Both the position numbers and the translations under genes were made by a program. Positions 1 to 5,526 of a DNA stretch of 8,381 nucleotides are shown piece by piece. The notes beneath the pieces are model-generated. The model worked only from the letters and a program-made list of their open reading frames with translations. It was not told the origin of the DNA and searched no databases. The DNA comes from Clostridiaceae bacterium (GTDB taxonomy: Bacteria; Bacillota; Clostridia; DSM-8532): the NCBI GenBank assembly GCA_012842645.1, contig DUSJ01000084.1, positions 1 to 8,381 of the forward strand. Direction: 5' to 3'. How positions within the stretch are numbered: the stretch's first letter is position 1; the number at the start of each line of letters is the position of its first letter.

Positions 1-2
1 TA

Positions 3-692
3 ATGAGATATCGGAACATAATTGAGGCCAGGTTTATTGAGAGACCCAACAGGTTTATTGCAAGGTGCGAACTTGAAGGCGAAGTTATAACAGCCCACGT
101 TCGAAATACCGGAAGGCTTCGTGAGCTGTTTGTTCCCGGAGCTGCTGTTTTCCTGGAGAGATCTGAAAGCGGAAAACGCAAGACCGGATTTTCCGTAATT
201 GCCATCGAAAAAGGAGACAGGCTGGTGAATATTGACAGCACTGTACCCAACAAGGTCTTCAGGGAAGCGGTCGAAAGCGGGCTGGAACTGCCCGGCCTTG
301 ACACGGTAAAACATGCAAGACCGGAACAGCGGTTTATCGATTCAAGATTTGATTTGTATATAGAAACTGAAAATAAGAAGGCGTTTGTGGAGGTAAAGGG
401 CGTCACCCTTGAAGAAAACGGCGTGGCGCTCTTCCCGGATGCTCCAACGAAGCGCGGGGTTAAGCATCTTAAAGAGCTTGCCCTGGCAGCTGACAAAGGG
501 TATGTAGCCTACGTTGTTTTTGTTGTCCAGATGAAAGGGGTGGAATGCTTTTTCCCCAATGTCAGGACCCACCCCGAATTCGGCGCTGAGCTTAAAAATG
601 CTGCCGGGGCGGGAGTACATGTGCTCTGTTATGACTGTCACGTCGGCAGTGACTATATTTGTCTCGGCGATCCTGTCCCGGTCATTCTGTGA
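3..692 (+). CDS. sfsA: SfsA family protein (sugar fermentation stimulation protein homologue)
   Basis: A 229-residue protein matching the SfsA family along its whole length (E. coli SfsA is 234 aa). The N-terminal part (about 1-80) fits the OB-fold-like DNA-binding region, including the HVRNTGRLRE segment. The second half carries a PD-(D/E)xK nuclease-like core: D117 in SRFDLYIE and E130-x-K132 in FVEVKG. It also has the family hallmark FPDAPTKRGVKHLKEL at about 144-159. The family was named from an E. coli gene whose overexpression stimulates maltose use. It is thought to bind DNA, and its biochemical role remains unsettled. The ATG lies two bases from the window edge, so the ribosome binding site and any upstream operon partner cannot be seen; the start is chosen by fit to the family N-terminus. 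A strong terminator follows 13 bases after the stop, so this gene ends its transcription unit. Confident on family, not on function. Confidence 0.93.
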   Translation: MRYRNIIEARFIERPNRFIARCELEGEVITAHVRNTGRLRELFVPGAAVFLERSESGKRKTGFSVIAIEKGDRLVNIDSTVPNKVFREAVESGLELPGLDTVKHARPEQRFIDSRFDLYIETENKKAFVEVKGVTLEENGVALFPDAPTKRGVKHLKELALAADKGYVAYVVFVVQMKGVECFFPNVRTHPEFGAELKNAAGAGVHVLCYDCHVGSDYICLGDPVPVIL

Positions 693-705
693 TATGAGAA
701 TCCGC

Positions 706-748
706 AGCCTGCCGAGTACTGTGAAGCAGCACTTCGGGCAGGCTTTTT
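706..748 (+). terminator. Rho-independent terminator after sfsA
   Basis: An 8-bp perfect outer stem (706-713 with 737-744, AGCCTGCC/GGCAGGCT) is extended inside by AGTACTG/CAGCACT with one A-C mismatch. A T5 run closes it (744-748). It starts 13 bases after the sfsA stop, as expected for an intrinsic terminator of that gene. Confidence 0.85.
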
Positions 749-956
749 GTTTGTATACCTGTATATTGCGCGCCCCTTTTGCTTAGAACGGTCTTTTTCT
801 CACGGACCGCTCCTTTTCTTTCATATACTCATCGTTCGGTGGTCAATTCCTGAGAAGCGTTCCGAATTTTCCTCAGCGATAAACCTTGTATCCGCCTTTC
901 GAAATCCGATCATGACATGGTTCAGCTTTGATGGGCGCGCAATGCACACGCACAGT
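749..956. other. Gene-free stretch between two terminators
   Basis: No convincing gene is visible on either strand. The open frames here lack ribosome binding sites and recognisable protein sequence. A weak CGGTC/GACCG hairpin (789-793 with 805-809) has its T-rich tract in the loop, so I do not call it a terminator. I cannot assign a function; it may be a decayed gene or simple spacer. Confidence 0.5.
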
Positions 957-989
957 CTTCCTGCTGTCCTCTTCGCAGGAAGTTTTTTT
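957..989 (+). terminator. Second rho-independent terminator upstream of the thiamin operon
   Basis: A perfect 8-bp stem (CTTCCTGC 957-964 with GCAGGAAG 975-982) has a 10-base loop and runs straight into seven Ts (983-989). It sits about 40 bases before the thiamin operon promoter and would insulate that operon from read-through. No gene is recognised directly in front of it. A second inverted repeat, GAAGCAG/CTGCTTC at 990-996 and 1010-1016, follows but has no T tract. Confidence 0.8.
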
Positions 990-1028
990 GAAGCAGAGGA
1001 GCCGTCCCCCTGCTTCAACTTGATCAAC

Positions 1029-1057
1029 TTGACATAACGGAAATTATCAATTAAAAT
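1029..1057 (+). promoter_or_regulatory. Sigma-A type promoter of the thiamin uptake operon
   Basis: A perfect -35 TTGACA (1029-1034) is followed by a 17-base spacer and TAAAAT (1052-1057, 5 of 6 matches to TATAAT). Transcription should begin near 1064, about 15 bases before the TPP aptamer, which is the expected arrangement for a riboswitch leader. Confidence 0.85.
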
Positions 1058-1079
1058 ATCCATAACAAAAGAATAAACA

Positions 1080-1167
1080 GCATGTGGGAGCCGGTGGACC
1101 GGCTGAGAGGGGATTCATAATCCCGACCATAGGAACCTGATCTGGTTAGGACCAGCGGAGGGAATGC
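1080..1167 (+). ncRNA. TPP riboswitch aptamer (THI element)
   Basis: The two conserved cores of the THI element are both present: GGCTGAGAGG (1101-1110) and ACCTGATCTGG...CCAGCGGAGGGAA (1135-1164). Visible helices: P1 GCAT/ATGC (1080-1083 with 1164-1167); P2 TGG/CCA (1085-1087 with 1127-1129); P3 AGCCGG/CCGGCT (1089-1094 with 1099-1104); the optional P3a GGGATT/AATCCC (1110-1115 with 1119-1124); and P5 CTGG/CCAG (1142-1145 with 1152-1155). The RNA senses thiamin pyrophosphate and normally lowers expression when TPP binds. All three downstream transport genes and the MTH1187-type gene fit this regulon. Confidence 0.96.
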
Positions 1168-1193
1168 GCATTATAAAACAGTTTATATGCCGC
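1166..1193 (+). promoter_or_regulatory. Predicted antiterminator of the TPP riboswitch
   Basis: 1166-1171 (GCGCAT) can pair with 1187-1193 (one C bulged at 1190), and 1173-1177 (ATAAA) with 1182-1186 (TTTAT), around an ACAG loop. The total is about 11 bp with two single-base bulges. It uses the last two bases of aptamer helix P1 and the 5' arm of the terminator, so it excludes both. Inferred from base pairing by eye. Confidence 0.65.
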
Positions 1194-1218
1194 CTCTGTG
1201 GGCGGTGTTTGTTTTATT
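1190..1218 (+). terminator. Riboswitch-controlled rho-independent terminator (expression platform)
   Basis: CCGCC (1190-1194) pairs with GGCGG (1201-1205) across a six-base loop. It can be extended by G-U pairs and is followed by the T-rich tract TGTTTGTTTTATT (1206-1218). Its position just after the TPP aptamer and overlap with the antiterminator indicate transcription attenuation rather than control of translation. Confidence 0.8.
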
Positions 1219-1336
1219 AAAGCAAATACTAAAATACTCCATACATAAGATCCCATCAGGCTAATCAGCTCAGTGCTTTTTCCTGAGTCCAGCCGCAGTC
1301 CGGTTTCCGATCCCATAATGAAAGGAAGGTCAGAAA
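1219..1336 (+). promoter_or_regulatory. Long untranslated leader between attenuator and first gene
   Basis: About 120 bases separate the attenuator from the first start codon. It contains one nested inverted repeat: GGCT/AGCC (1259-1262 with 1291-1294) enclosing CTCAG/CTGAG (1269-1273 with 1283-1287). A poor promoter-like pair, TTGTTT-N15-TAAAAT (1209-1214, 1230-1235), is also present. The ribosome binding site AGGAAGG (1323-1329) lies at its end. The rest holds nothing I recognise. Confidence 0.4.
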
Positions 1337-1633
1337 GTGGCAAACATAAACCTTAGTCTCCAGGTCATTCCCATGACATCGCCTGAACGGGTTTACCCTG
1401 TCGTGGACAAGGTCATTGAAATGATAGCCCGGAGCGGCGTCGAGTATGAAGTGGGTCCCATGGAAACAACTATGGAAGGAGACCTCGACACTTTGCTTGA
1501 GATCGTGAAAAAGGCTCAGGAAATATGCGTCCGGGAAGGAGCGTCGCGAGTCCTTTCAGTGGTCAAGATAGACTACAGCCCTGAAGGGGTGACCATCGAT
1601 GAAAAAGTCGGAAAGTACAGGACAGCAGAATAA
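1337..1633 (+). CDS. MTH1187-family thiamin-binding protein (DUF77 / YkoF-like)
   Basis: A 98-residue cytoplasmic protein that fits the MTH1187/YkoF-like thiamin-binding family: a single alpha-beta sandwich domain of about 100 aa that forms oligomers. Recognisable parts are the N-terminal strand NINLSLQVIPM, the helix after it (RVYPVVDKVIEMIARSG), the strand VEYEVGPMETTMEGD at about 35-49, and the helix LLEIVKKAQEICVREGA. YkoF of Bacillus binds thiamin or its hydroxymethylpyrimidine part and is encoded with a thiamin-related transporter. The start is GTG, preceded by AGGAAGG seven bases upstream. The gene is first in a TPP-riboswitch operon and overlaps the permease gene by 35 bases, so the two are probably translationally coupled. 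Inference: it binds or buffers the imported pyrimidine or thiamin, or senses it for the transporter. Family assignment is good; ligand is not shown by the sequence. Confidence 0.87.
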   Translation: MANINLSLQVIPMTSPERVYPVVDKVIEMIARSGVEYEVGPMETTMEGDLDTLLEIVKKAQEICVREGASRVLSVVKIDYSPEGVTIDEKVGKYRTAE

Positions 1634-2387
1634 GCGCGGAAGGCTCAGGGATGGCATTGTTCCGGCCGTCATAATGACTTCCGTTGTGCTTCTCTGGCAG
1701 CTGACCGTTGGAATATTCGAGATCGAAACCTTCATACTGCCAGGCCCCGTTGATATTATCAGGGCTCTTTATTCTGAAAGGGCGCTGCTGCTTACCCATT
1801 CGCTTGTAACTTTGGGCGAGGCATTAGCCGGATTTGCAACAGCGGTGATCCTCGGAATTTGCTTTGGCCTGCTTATGGGATACTTCAGATGGGCAAGGGC
1901 GGCGTTATACCCGATATTCGTGGTATCCCAGACCATACCGCTTATCGTGCTGGCGCCCCTGTTCGCCATATGGTTCGGATTCGGTTTCCTTCCGAAGGTC
2001 ATCATAGTAGTGCTTGTCTGTTTTTTCCCCGTTGCTGTCACCTTCACGCAGGACCTTCTGAAAATCGATGAAGACATGGAGTTTATCCTTAGGGTGATGG
2101 GAGCAGGAAGATGGAAAAGCTTCGTGCTTGCCAGGATACCGAGGGCGCTGCCGGGGCTGTTTTCCGGTCTGAAAATCGCCGCTACCTACAGCATCATGGG
2201 GGCGGTCATTTCAGAGTGGATAGGAGCGAAAGAAGGGCTGGGCATTTTCATGACCCGCGCCATGACCAGTTTCAGGACGGCGGCGCTTTTCGCGGACGTT
2301 GTTCTTATAGTTGTCCTAAGCCTTATTCTATACAAGCTTATAGAGCTGGTTGAGAAAAAGATACTGAACCATATTGATTTTGTATGA
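1599..2387 (+). CDS. thiX: ABC transporter permease, thiamin pyrimidine precursor uptake (ThiX type)
   Basis: A 262-residue inner-membrane permease of the SsuC/TauC/ThiX class (BPD_transp_1 family). Hydrophobic segments lie at about 20-40, 73-95, 104-125, 131-150, 190-208 and 229-250, giving about six transmembrane helices. The cytoplasmic EAA-type loop that docks on the ATPase is visible at about 161-185 (MGAGRWKSFVLARIPRALP). GLGIFMTRAMTSF at about 213-225 is also typical of the class. The ATG start lies 35 bases inside the upstream gene; GAAGGGG at 1583-1589, nine bases before it, supports this start. It is followed after 16 bases by the binding-protein gene and then the ATPase, forming a complete importer. 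Substrate is inferred from the TPP riboswitch and the THI5-like partner; permease sequence alone cannot distinguish it from sulfonate or taurine systems. Confidence 0.9.
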   Translation: MKKSESTGQQNKRGRLRDGIVPAVIMTSVVLLWQLTVGIFEIETFILPGPVDIIRALYSERALLLTHSLVTLGEALAGFATAVILGICFGLLMGYFRWARAALYPIFVVSQTIPLIVLAPLFAIWFGFGFLPKVIIVVLVCFFPVAVTFTQDLLKIDEDMEFILRVMGAGRWKSFVLARIPRALPGLFSGLKIAATYSIMGAVISEWIGAKEGLGIFMTRAMTSFRTAALFADVVLIVVLSLILYKLIELVEKKILNHIDFV

Positions 2388-2403
2388 AAGAAAGGGATAA
2401 AGG

Positions 2404-3402
2404 ATGAAACGGAAAAATGCAATGAGAATCGTATTATCAGTTATTTTGGCTTTTATTACGGTCTTCTCGGTCACGGCATGCTCGGCCGGAAAGAAAACAG
2501 GAGACCTTCAGAAAATCACTTTTGTCCTGGACTGGACACCCAACACCAACCATACCGGGATTTATGTCGCCAGGGACAAGGGATATTACAAAGAGCTCGG
2601 CCTTGATGTGGAAATCATACAGCCGCAGGAAGGGACCAGTGACACACTGGTAGCTTCGGGAACAGCCCAGTTCGGGATCAGCTACCAGGAAAGCGTTACC
2701 TATGCCAGGGCCTCAGGTGTTCCCATTGTTTCCATTGCCGCGGTTATTCAGCATAATACGTCGGGATTCGCATCCCTGAAGGAGAAAAATATCCTGTCGC
2801 CGAAGGATTTCGAAGGCAGGACATACGGCGGCTGGGGCTCTGAAACAGAAGCGGCCACCATCAGGTATCTAATGGACCAGGCAGGCGCTGATTTCTCGAA
2901 GGTTAAGATCATGACCATCGGCGATACGGATTTCTTCCAGGCAAGCTCTTCAGGCCAGATAGATTTTGCGTGGATATTCGAAGGATGGGCCGGCATTGAA
3001 GCGAAACTCAGGGGAATCGATATCAATTACATCGACCTGGGAAGCATTGCCCCCGTGTTCGACTACTATACCCCGGTGATCATTACCAATGAAAATATGA
3101 TTAAAAACAGCAGGGATATCGTTGAATCATTCATGAAAGCGACCATAAAAGGATACGAATTTGCTATCGGCAACCCTGAAGAGGCTGCGGAAATATTGCT
3201 TGCCGCCGCGCCTGAGCTTGACAGGGACCTGGTAACAGAGAGCCAGAAATTCCTGTCGGAACGCTACAGGGATGACGCGGAAAAATGGGGACTGCAAAAA
3301 CAGGAAGTCTGGCAGCGCTATACCGACTGGATGTATGATAACGGCTTCATACAGGATAAGATCGACGTTTCAAGGGCTTATACAAATGAGTTTATAAAAT
3401 AG
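2404..3402 (+). CDS. thiY: THI5/NMT1-like substrate-binding lipoprotein (ThiY type)
   Basis: A 332-residue extracellular binding protein. The N-terminus is a lipoprotein signal: basic MKRKNAMR, a hydrophobic core 9-22, then the lipobox VTAC with Cys26 as the lipidated residue. The mature part matches the NMT1/THI5-like family: DWTPNTNHTGIYVARDKGYY (43-62), which is the typical pyrimidine-site segment, then GTAQFGIS (86-93), GWGSETE (143-149) and DFAWIFEGW (187-195). The family binds hydroxymethylpyrimidine-type ligands; Bacillus halodurans ThiY binds formylaminopyrimidine, a thiamin breakdown product that is recycled. Here the TPP riboswitch makes HMP or formylaminopyrimidine the likely ligand. 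AAAGGG seven bases before the ATG is the ribosome binding site. No tenA or ylmB-like salvage gene is in this window, so which pyrimidine is imported is open. Confidence 0.92.
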   Translation: MKRKNAMRIVLSVILAFITVFSVTACSAGKKTGDLQKITFVLDWTPNTNHTGIYVARDKGYYKELGLDVEIIQPQEGTSDTLVASGTAQFGISYQESVTYARASGVPIVSIAAVIQHNTSGFASLKEKNILSPKDFEGRTYGGWGSETEAATIRYLMDQAGADFSKVKIMTIGDTDFFQASSSGQIDFAWIFEGWAGIEAKLRGIDINYIDLGSIAPVFDYYTPVIITNENMIKNSRDIVESFMKATIKGYEFAIGNPEEAAEILLAAAPELDRDLVTESQKFLSERYRDDAEKWGLQKQEVWQRYTDWMYDNGFIQDKIDVSRAYTNEFIK

Positions 3403-3413
3403 AAGGCGCTAAC

Positions 3414-4196
3414 ATGGAAAAGAAAATTATCATCTCCAATCTCAGCATGGTATACACGGGTCCTGAAGAAGATGACGGCAGCGGCCTGGGAGTTTTGTCC
3501 GGTGTAAGCTTCGAGGTTTACGACAACGAGTTCGTTTCGCTGCTCGGACCAAGCGGATGCGGAAAAAGCACGCTCCTGAGACTGATTGCAGGACTTGAAC
3601 AGGATTATGAAGGCGAGATCCTTTTGTGCGGGGAGAATCCCAGGCACAAAAGGATCCCCGTTTGCTACATGCTTCAGAAGGATTGCCTTATGCCGTGGAG
3701 AACCATGCTCTCGAACGTCCTGCTGCCTATAGAAATAAGGAAGGGTGACCTGGAGAAGGCCTGCGAGGAAATAAAACCGCTTATCCAGGAGTTTGGACTG
3801 CAAGGCTTCGAGAATTACAAACCCAGGCAGCTTTCAGGCGGCATGAGGCAGAGAGCGGCACTATTACGAACATATCTCATGGACGGGGAGGTAATGCTCC
3901 TGGATGAACCCTTCGCTGCCCTGGACGAGATCACGAGAATGCAGATGCAGGACTGGCTGATCTCGGTCTGGGAAAAGCACAGGAAGACTGTCCTTTTTGT
4001 CACCCATGACATAGATGAGGCGATCTTTCTTTCGGACAGGGTTTTGGTTATGAGCGGCAGGCCCGGAACAGTGACAGGCTCGGTGCAAATAGACTTTGGA
4101 CGTCCGAGAGTAAGGGACATGATACTGGCCCCCCGGTTTTCAGAATACAAGAAAGAGATCCTGGATCTCCTTGGCCGTACGAAAGCAGATCTGTGA
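3414..4196 (+). CDS. thiZ: ABC transporter ATP-binding protein (ThiZ type)
   Basis: A 260-residue cytoplasmic ATPase that powers the importer encoded just upstream. All nucleotide-binding motifs are intact: Walker A GPSGCGKST (45-53), Q-loop Gln88 in MLQKDCLMPW, signature LSGGMRQ (140-146), Walker B VMLLDEP (160-166) with catalytic Glu165, D-loop ALD (169-171) and switch His198 in VTHDIDEA. Length and motifs fit the SsuB/TauB/ThiZ subgroup. Residues 14-27 hold a small acidic, Gly-rich insertion (YTGPEEDDGSGLGV) before the first strand is complete; a variable loop is common there. The ATG is 11 bases after the thiY stop, with GAAGG (3402-3406) overlapping that stop, so translation is probably coupled. 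It is the last gene of the riboswitch-controlled operon. I find no convincing terminator directly behind it. Confidence 0.92.
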   Translation: MEKKIIISNLSMVYTGPEEDDGSGLGVLSGVSFEVYDNEFVSLLGPSGCGKSTLLRLIAGLEQDYEGEILLCGENPRHKRIPVCYMLQKDCLMPWRTMLSNVLLPIEIRKGDLEKACEEIKPLIQEFGLQGFENYKPRQLSGGMRQRAALLRTYLMDGEVMLLDEPFAALDEITRMQMQDWLISVWEKHRKTVLFVTHDIDEAIFLSDRVLVMSGRPGTVTGSVQIDFGRPRVRDMILAPRFSEYKKEILDLLGRTKADL

Positions 4197-4311
4197 TGCC
4201 CGGCTTCAGAAATACTGGTTTAATCAGGCCTTTATGTGGGAAATAATAATTAATTTTTAAAAACCGTCAGCAAAGCGATACAACTTAAAAGTAAAAAAGG
4301 TGGAGGTAGAC

Positions 4312-4440
4312 ATGGATCTCAGACCCAAGTTTGAAAAGCTGATAAAACCATACGCGGGTCCTGTCACATTCGGCGAGATAGCCTATCAGCTGCTTAATCA
4401 AACGCTTGTTTATGCCGAGATCATGGACCTGGCCGAATAA
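4312..4440 (+). CDS. Small hypothetical protein, 42 aa
   Basis: An ATG-started frame of 42 codons: it begins MDLRPKFEKLIKPY, continues with AGPVTFGEIAYQLLNQ, and ends in an acidic tail EIMDLAE. The case for translation is the excellent ribosome binding site, AAGGTGGAGG (4298-4306 region), ending five bases before the ATG and better than those of most neighbours. Codon use (GAA/GAG, CTG, GCC, ATA) resembles the flanking genes. The peptide has no signal sequence or membrane segment and looks mainly helical. I recognise no family. It lies 115 bases after thiZ and 141 bases before the Fpg/Nei-like gene, all on the same strand. It could be a free small protein, the remnant of a larger gene, or an upstream regulatory peptide. 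Moderate confidence that it is real; function unknown. Confidence 0.55.
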   Translation: MDLRPKFEKLIKPYAGPVTFGEIAYQLLNQTLVYAEIMDLAE

Positions 4441-4568
4441 TCGGACTGGGCTCAATGCTGTCTGCCACATATAGTCAGTGAGGAATAAATGGGACAAAGG
4501 GCGGAAACCCGATCCGGTTTTCTCTCCGGGAACAGGACAAAAACACTGTCTCCTTATCCCATAAATGC
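4441..4568. other. Spacer between the small ORF and the Fpg/Nei-like gene
   Basis: No gene, strong promoter or strong terminator is visible. An open frame continues upstream from the Fpg/Nei-like gene to an ATG at 4489, but that 31-residue extension is not family-like. A weak AAACC/GGTTT inverted repeat (4505-4509 with 4516-4520) lacks a T tract. Confidence 0.4.
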
Positions 4569-4575
4569 AGGAGGG
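4569..4575 (+). promoter_or_regulatory. Ribosome binding site that decides the Fpg/Nei-like start
   Basis: AGGAGGG lies six bases before the ATG at 4582. It selects that ATG, whose product starts MLELPEA as expected for the family, over the in-frame ATG at 4489 that has no comparable site. Confidence 0.8.
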
Positions 4576-4581
4576 AGAATT

Positions 4582-5405
4582 ATGCTGGAACTGCCGGAAG
4601 CTTATGTAGTGGCCAGCCAGATCAATGAACATCTTAAAGGCAAAAGGATTAAAAACGTTGTTGCTGCCCTGAGTCCCCACAAGTTTGCCTGGTATTACGG
4701 TGATCCTAATAAGTACAATGAACTGTTATACGGTAAAACCATAGACAAAGCGGTCAGTTACGGAGGCCTGGTAAATATTTTTGCCGGGGATTGCATGATC
4801 GTTTTAGGTGATGGCGCATCTCCGGTATTCCATGATAAAGGTGAGCCAAGACCTAAAAAGAATCAACTGCTGATAGAGTTCGAGGATTTTTCGGCATTGA
4901 GCGCGACGGTCCAGATGTATGGCGGCTTATGGTGCTTCAGGGATGGAGAATTCGATAATCCGTATTATATAATAGCCAAAGAAAAGCCTTCCCCGCTGAC
5001 TGACAAATTCAGCCGGGAATACTTCCTGAATATCATGGGCGTGCCCGGAGCGGAAAGACTGAGCGCCAAGGCATTTCTTGCCACCGAGCAGAGAATCCCC
5101 GGGCTTGGCAACGGGGTGCTCCAGGATATACTGTTCAACAGCGGTATACACCCGAAAAGAAAGGTAATGACTTTTTCCGATACCGATAGAGAAAACCTTT
5201 TTTGGTCAATAAAAAACACCCTTTCAGAGATGGCGGAAAAGGGAGGAAGGGACACGGAAAAGACCTGTTCGGCTGTCCCGGCGGTTACAAAACCAGGTTA
5301 AGCAAAAACACAGTCGGCAAACCCTGCGAAAAATGCGGAACCATTATTGTAAAGGAAGCATATATGGGCGGAAGCATATATTATTGCCCGCAGTGCCAGA
5401 AATGA
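4582..5405 (+). pseudogene. Frameshifted Fpg/Nei (MutM) family DNA glycosylase-like gene
   Basis: Read with one -1 shift, this encodes a 274-residue Fpg/Nei family protein, the usual length. The first frame gives residues 1-227 (4582-5262) and would otherwise stop at 5299-5301 after an unrelated tail (TCSAVPAVTKPG). The second frame resumes with DLFGCPGGYKT and ends at 5403-5405. Domains: N-terminal MLELPEA, beta-sandwich, helix-2-turn-helix RIPGLGNGVLQDILFNSGIHP (171-191, Asn177 conserved), and a zinc finger with Cys249, Cys252, Cys269 and Cys272. Oddities: the catalytic Pro2 of Fpg/Nei is Leu, the position of Fpg Lys57 appears to be Gly62, and the zinc-finger Arg that contacts DNA appears to be Gly. 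Clostridial relatives annotated as endonuclease VIII also seem to start M-I/L-ELPEA, so the subfamily may not act as a normal glycosylase. Either a true break, a sequencing error, or recoding. Confidence 0.82.
5259..5262 (+). other. Point of frameshift in the Fpg/Nei-like gene (A-AAG)
   Basis: Frame 1 reads ACG-GAA-AAG-ACC; the family-like continuation needs GAA-AAG-GAC-CTG. A single missing base in the A/G run explains it. Equally, slippage of the Lys tRNA by one base on A-AAG (5259-5262) gives exactly ...DTEK-DLFG. A Shine-Dalgarno-like GGGAGG (5241-5246) lies 12 bases upstream, and a possible ACCTG/CAGGT stem (5263-5267 with 5294-5298) lies downstream. Confidence 0.6.
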
Positions 5406-5498
5406 CAAATAATCATTAACTGTTTTGAGTTTAGGTTGATTTAATATTAGTATGTTAAACAAGTAATCGAAAAGGAATTCAGGCAGAAAGACATTGTA

Positions 5499-5526
5499 TT
5501 GTTTTGATGTTCTTACTTCTTAGAAT
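5499..5526 (+). promoter_or_regulatory. Candidate promoter for the BI-1-like gene
   Basis: TTGTTT (5499-5504) and TAGAAT (5521-5526) are separated by 16 bases. The surrounding 5406-5553 stretch is AT-rich and otherwise empty. A perfect TATAAT at 5545-5550 is also present, but it lacks a -35 and would start transcription inside the ribosome binding site. Weak evidence. Confidence 0.35.

Noticed and set aside
789..809. Possible terminator hairpin CGGTC/GACCG
   Set aside because: Only five base pairs, and the T run is in the loop rather than after the stem.
821..1063. Minus-strand 80-codon open frame upstream of the thiamin operon
   Set aside because: It overlaps the terminator and promoter, has no ribosome binding site before its ATG, and shows no recognisable protein.
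1250..1316. Direct repeat GATCCCAT (1250-1257 and 1309-1316)
   Set aside because: Two copies of eight bases, 59 bases apart, are within chance expectation and have no other supporting structure.
1318..1356. Twelve-codon ATG frame overlapping the start of the MTH1187-type gene
   Set aside because: It has no ribosome binding site of its own; its sequence is the binding site and start of the real gene.
4197..4260. Possible terminator after the ATPase gene
   Set aside because: Only short weak pairings such as CTG/CAG are seen before the T run at 4254-4258; not enough for a terminator call.
4489..4581. 31-residue N-terminal extension of the Fpg/Nei-like gene from the ATG at 4489
   Set aside because: The family begins at MLELPEA (4582), which has a strong AGGAGGG site; the extension is not family-like and lacks a comparable site.
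5202..5405. Separate 67-residue protein containing the zinc finger
   Set aside because: Its start is an arbitrary TTG inside the glycosylase-like gene with no binding site. It is the out-of-frame C-terminus of that gene, not an independent one.
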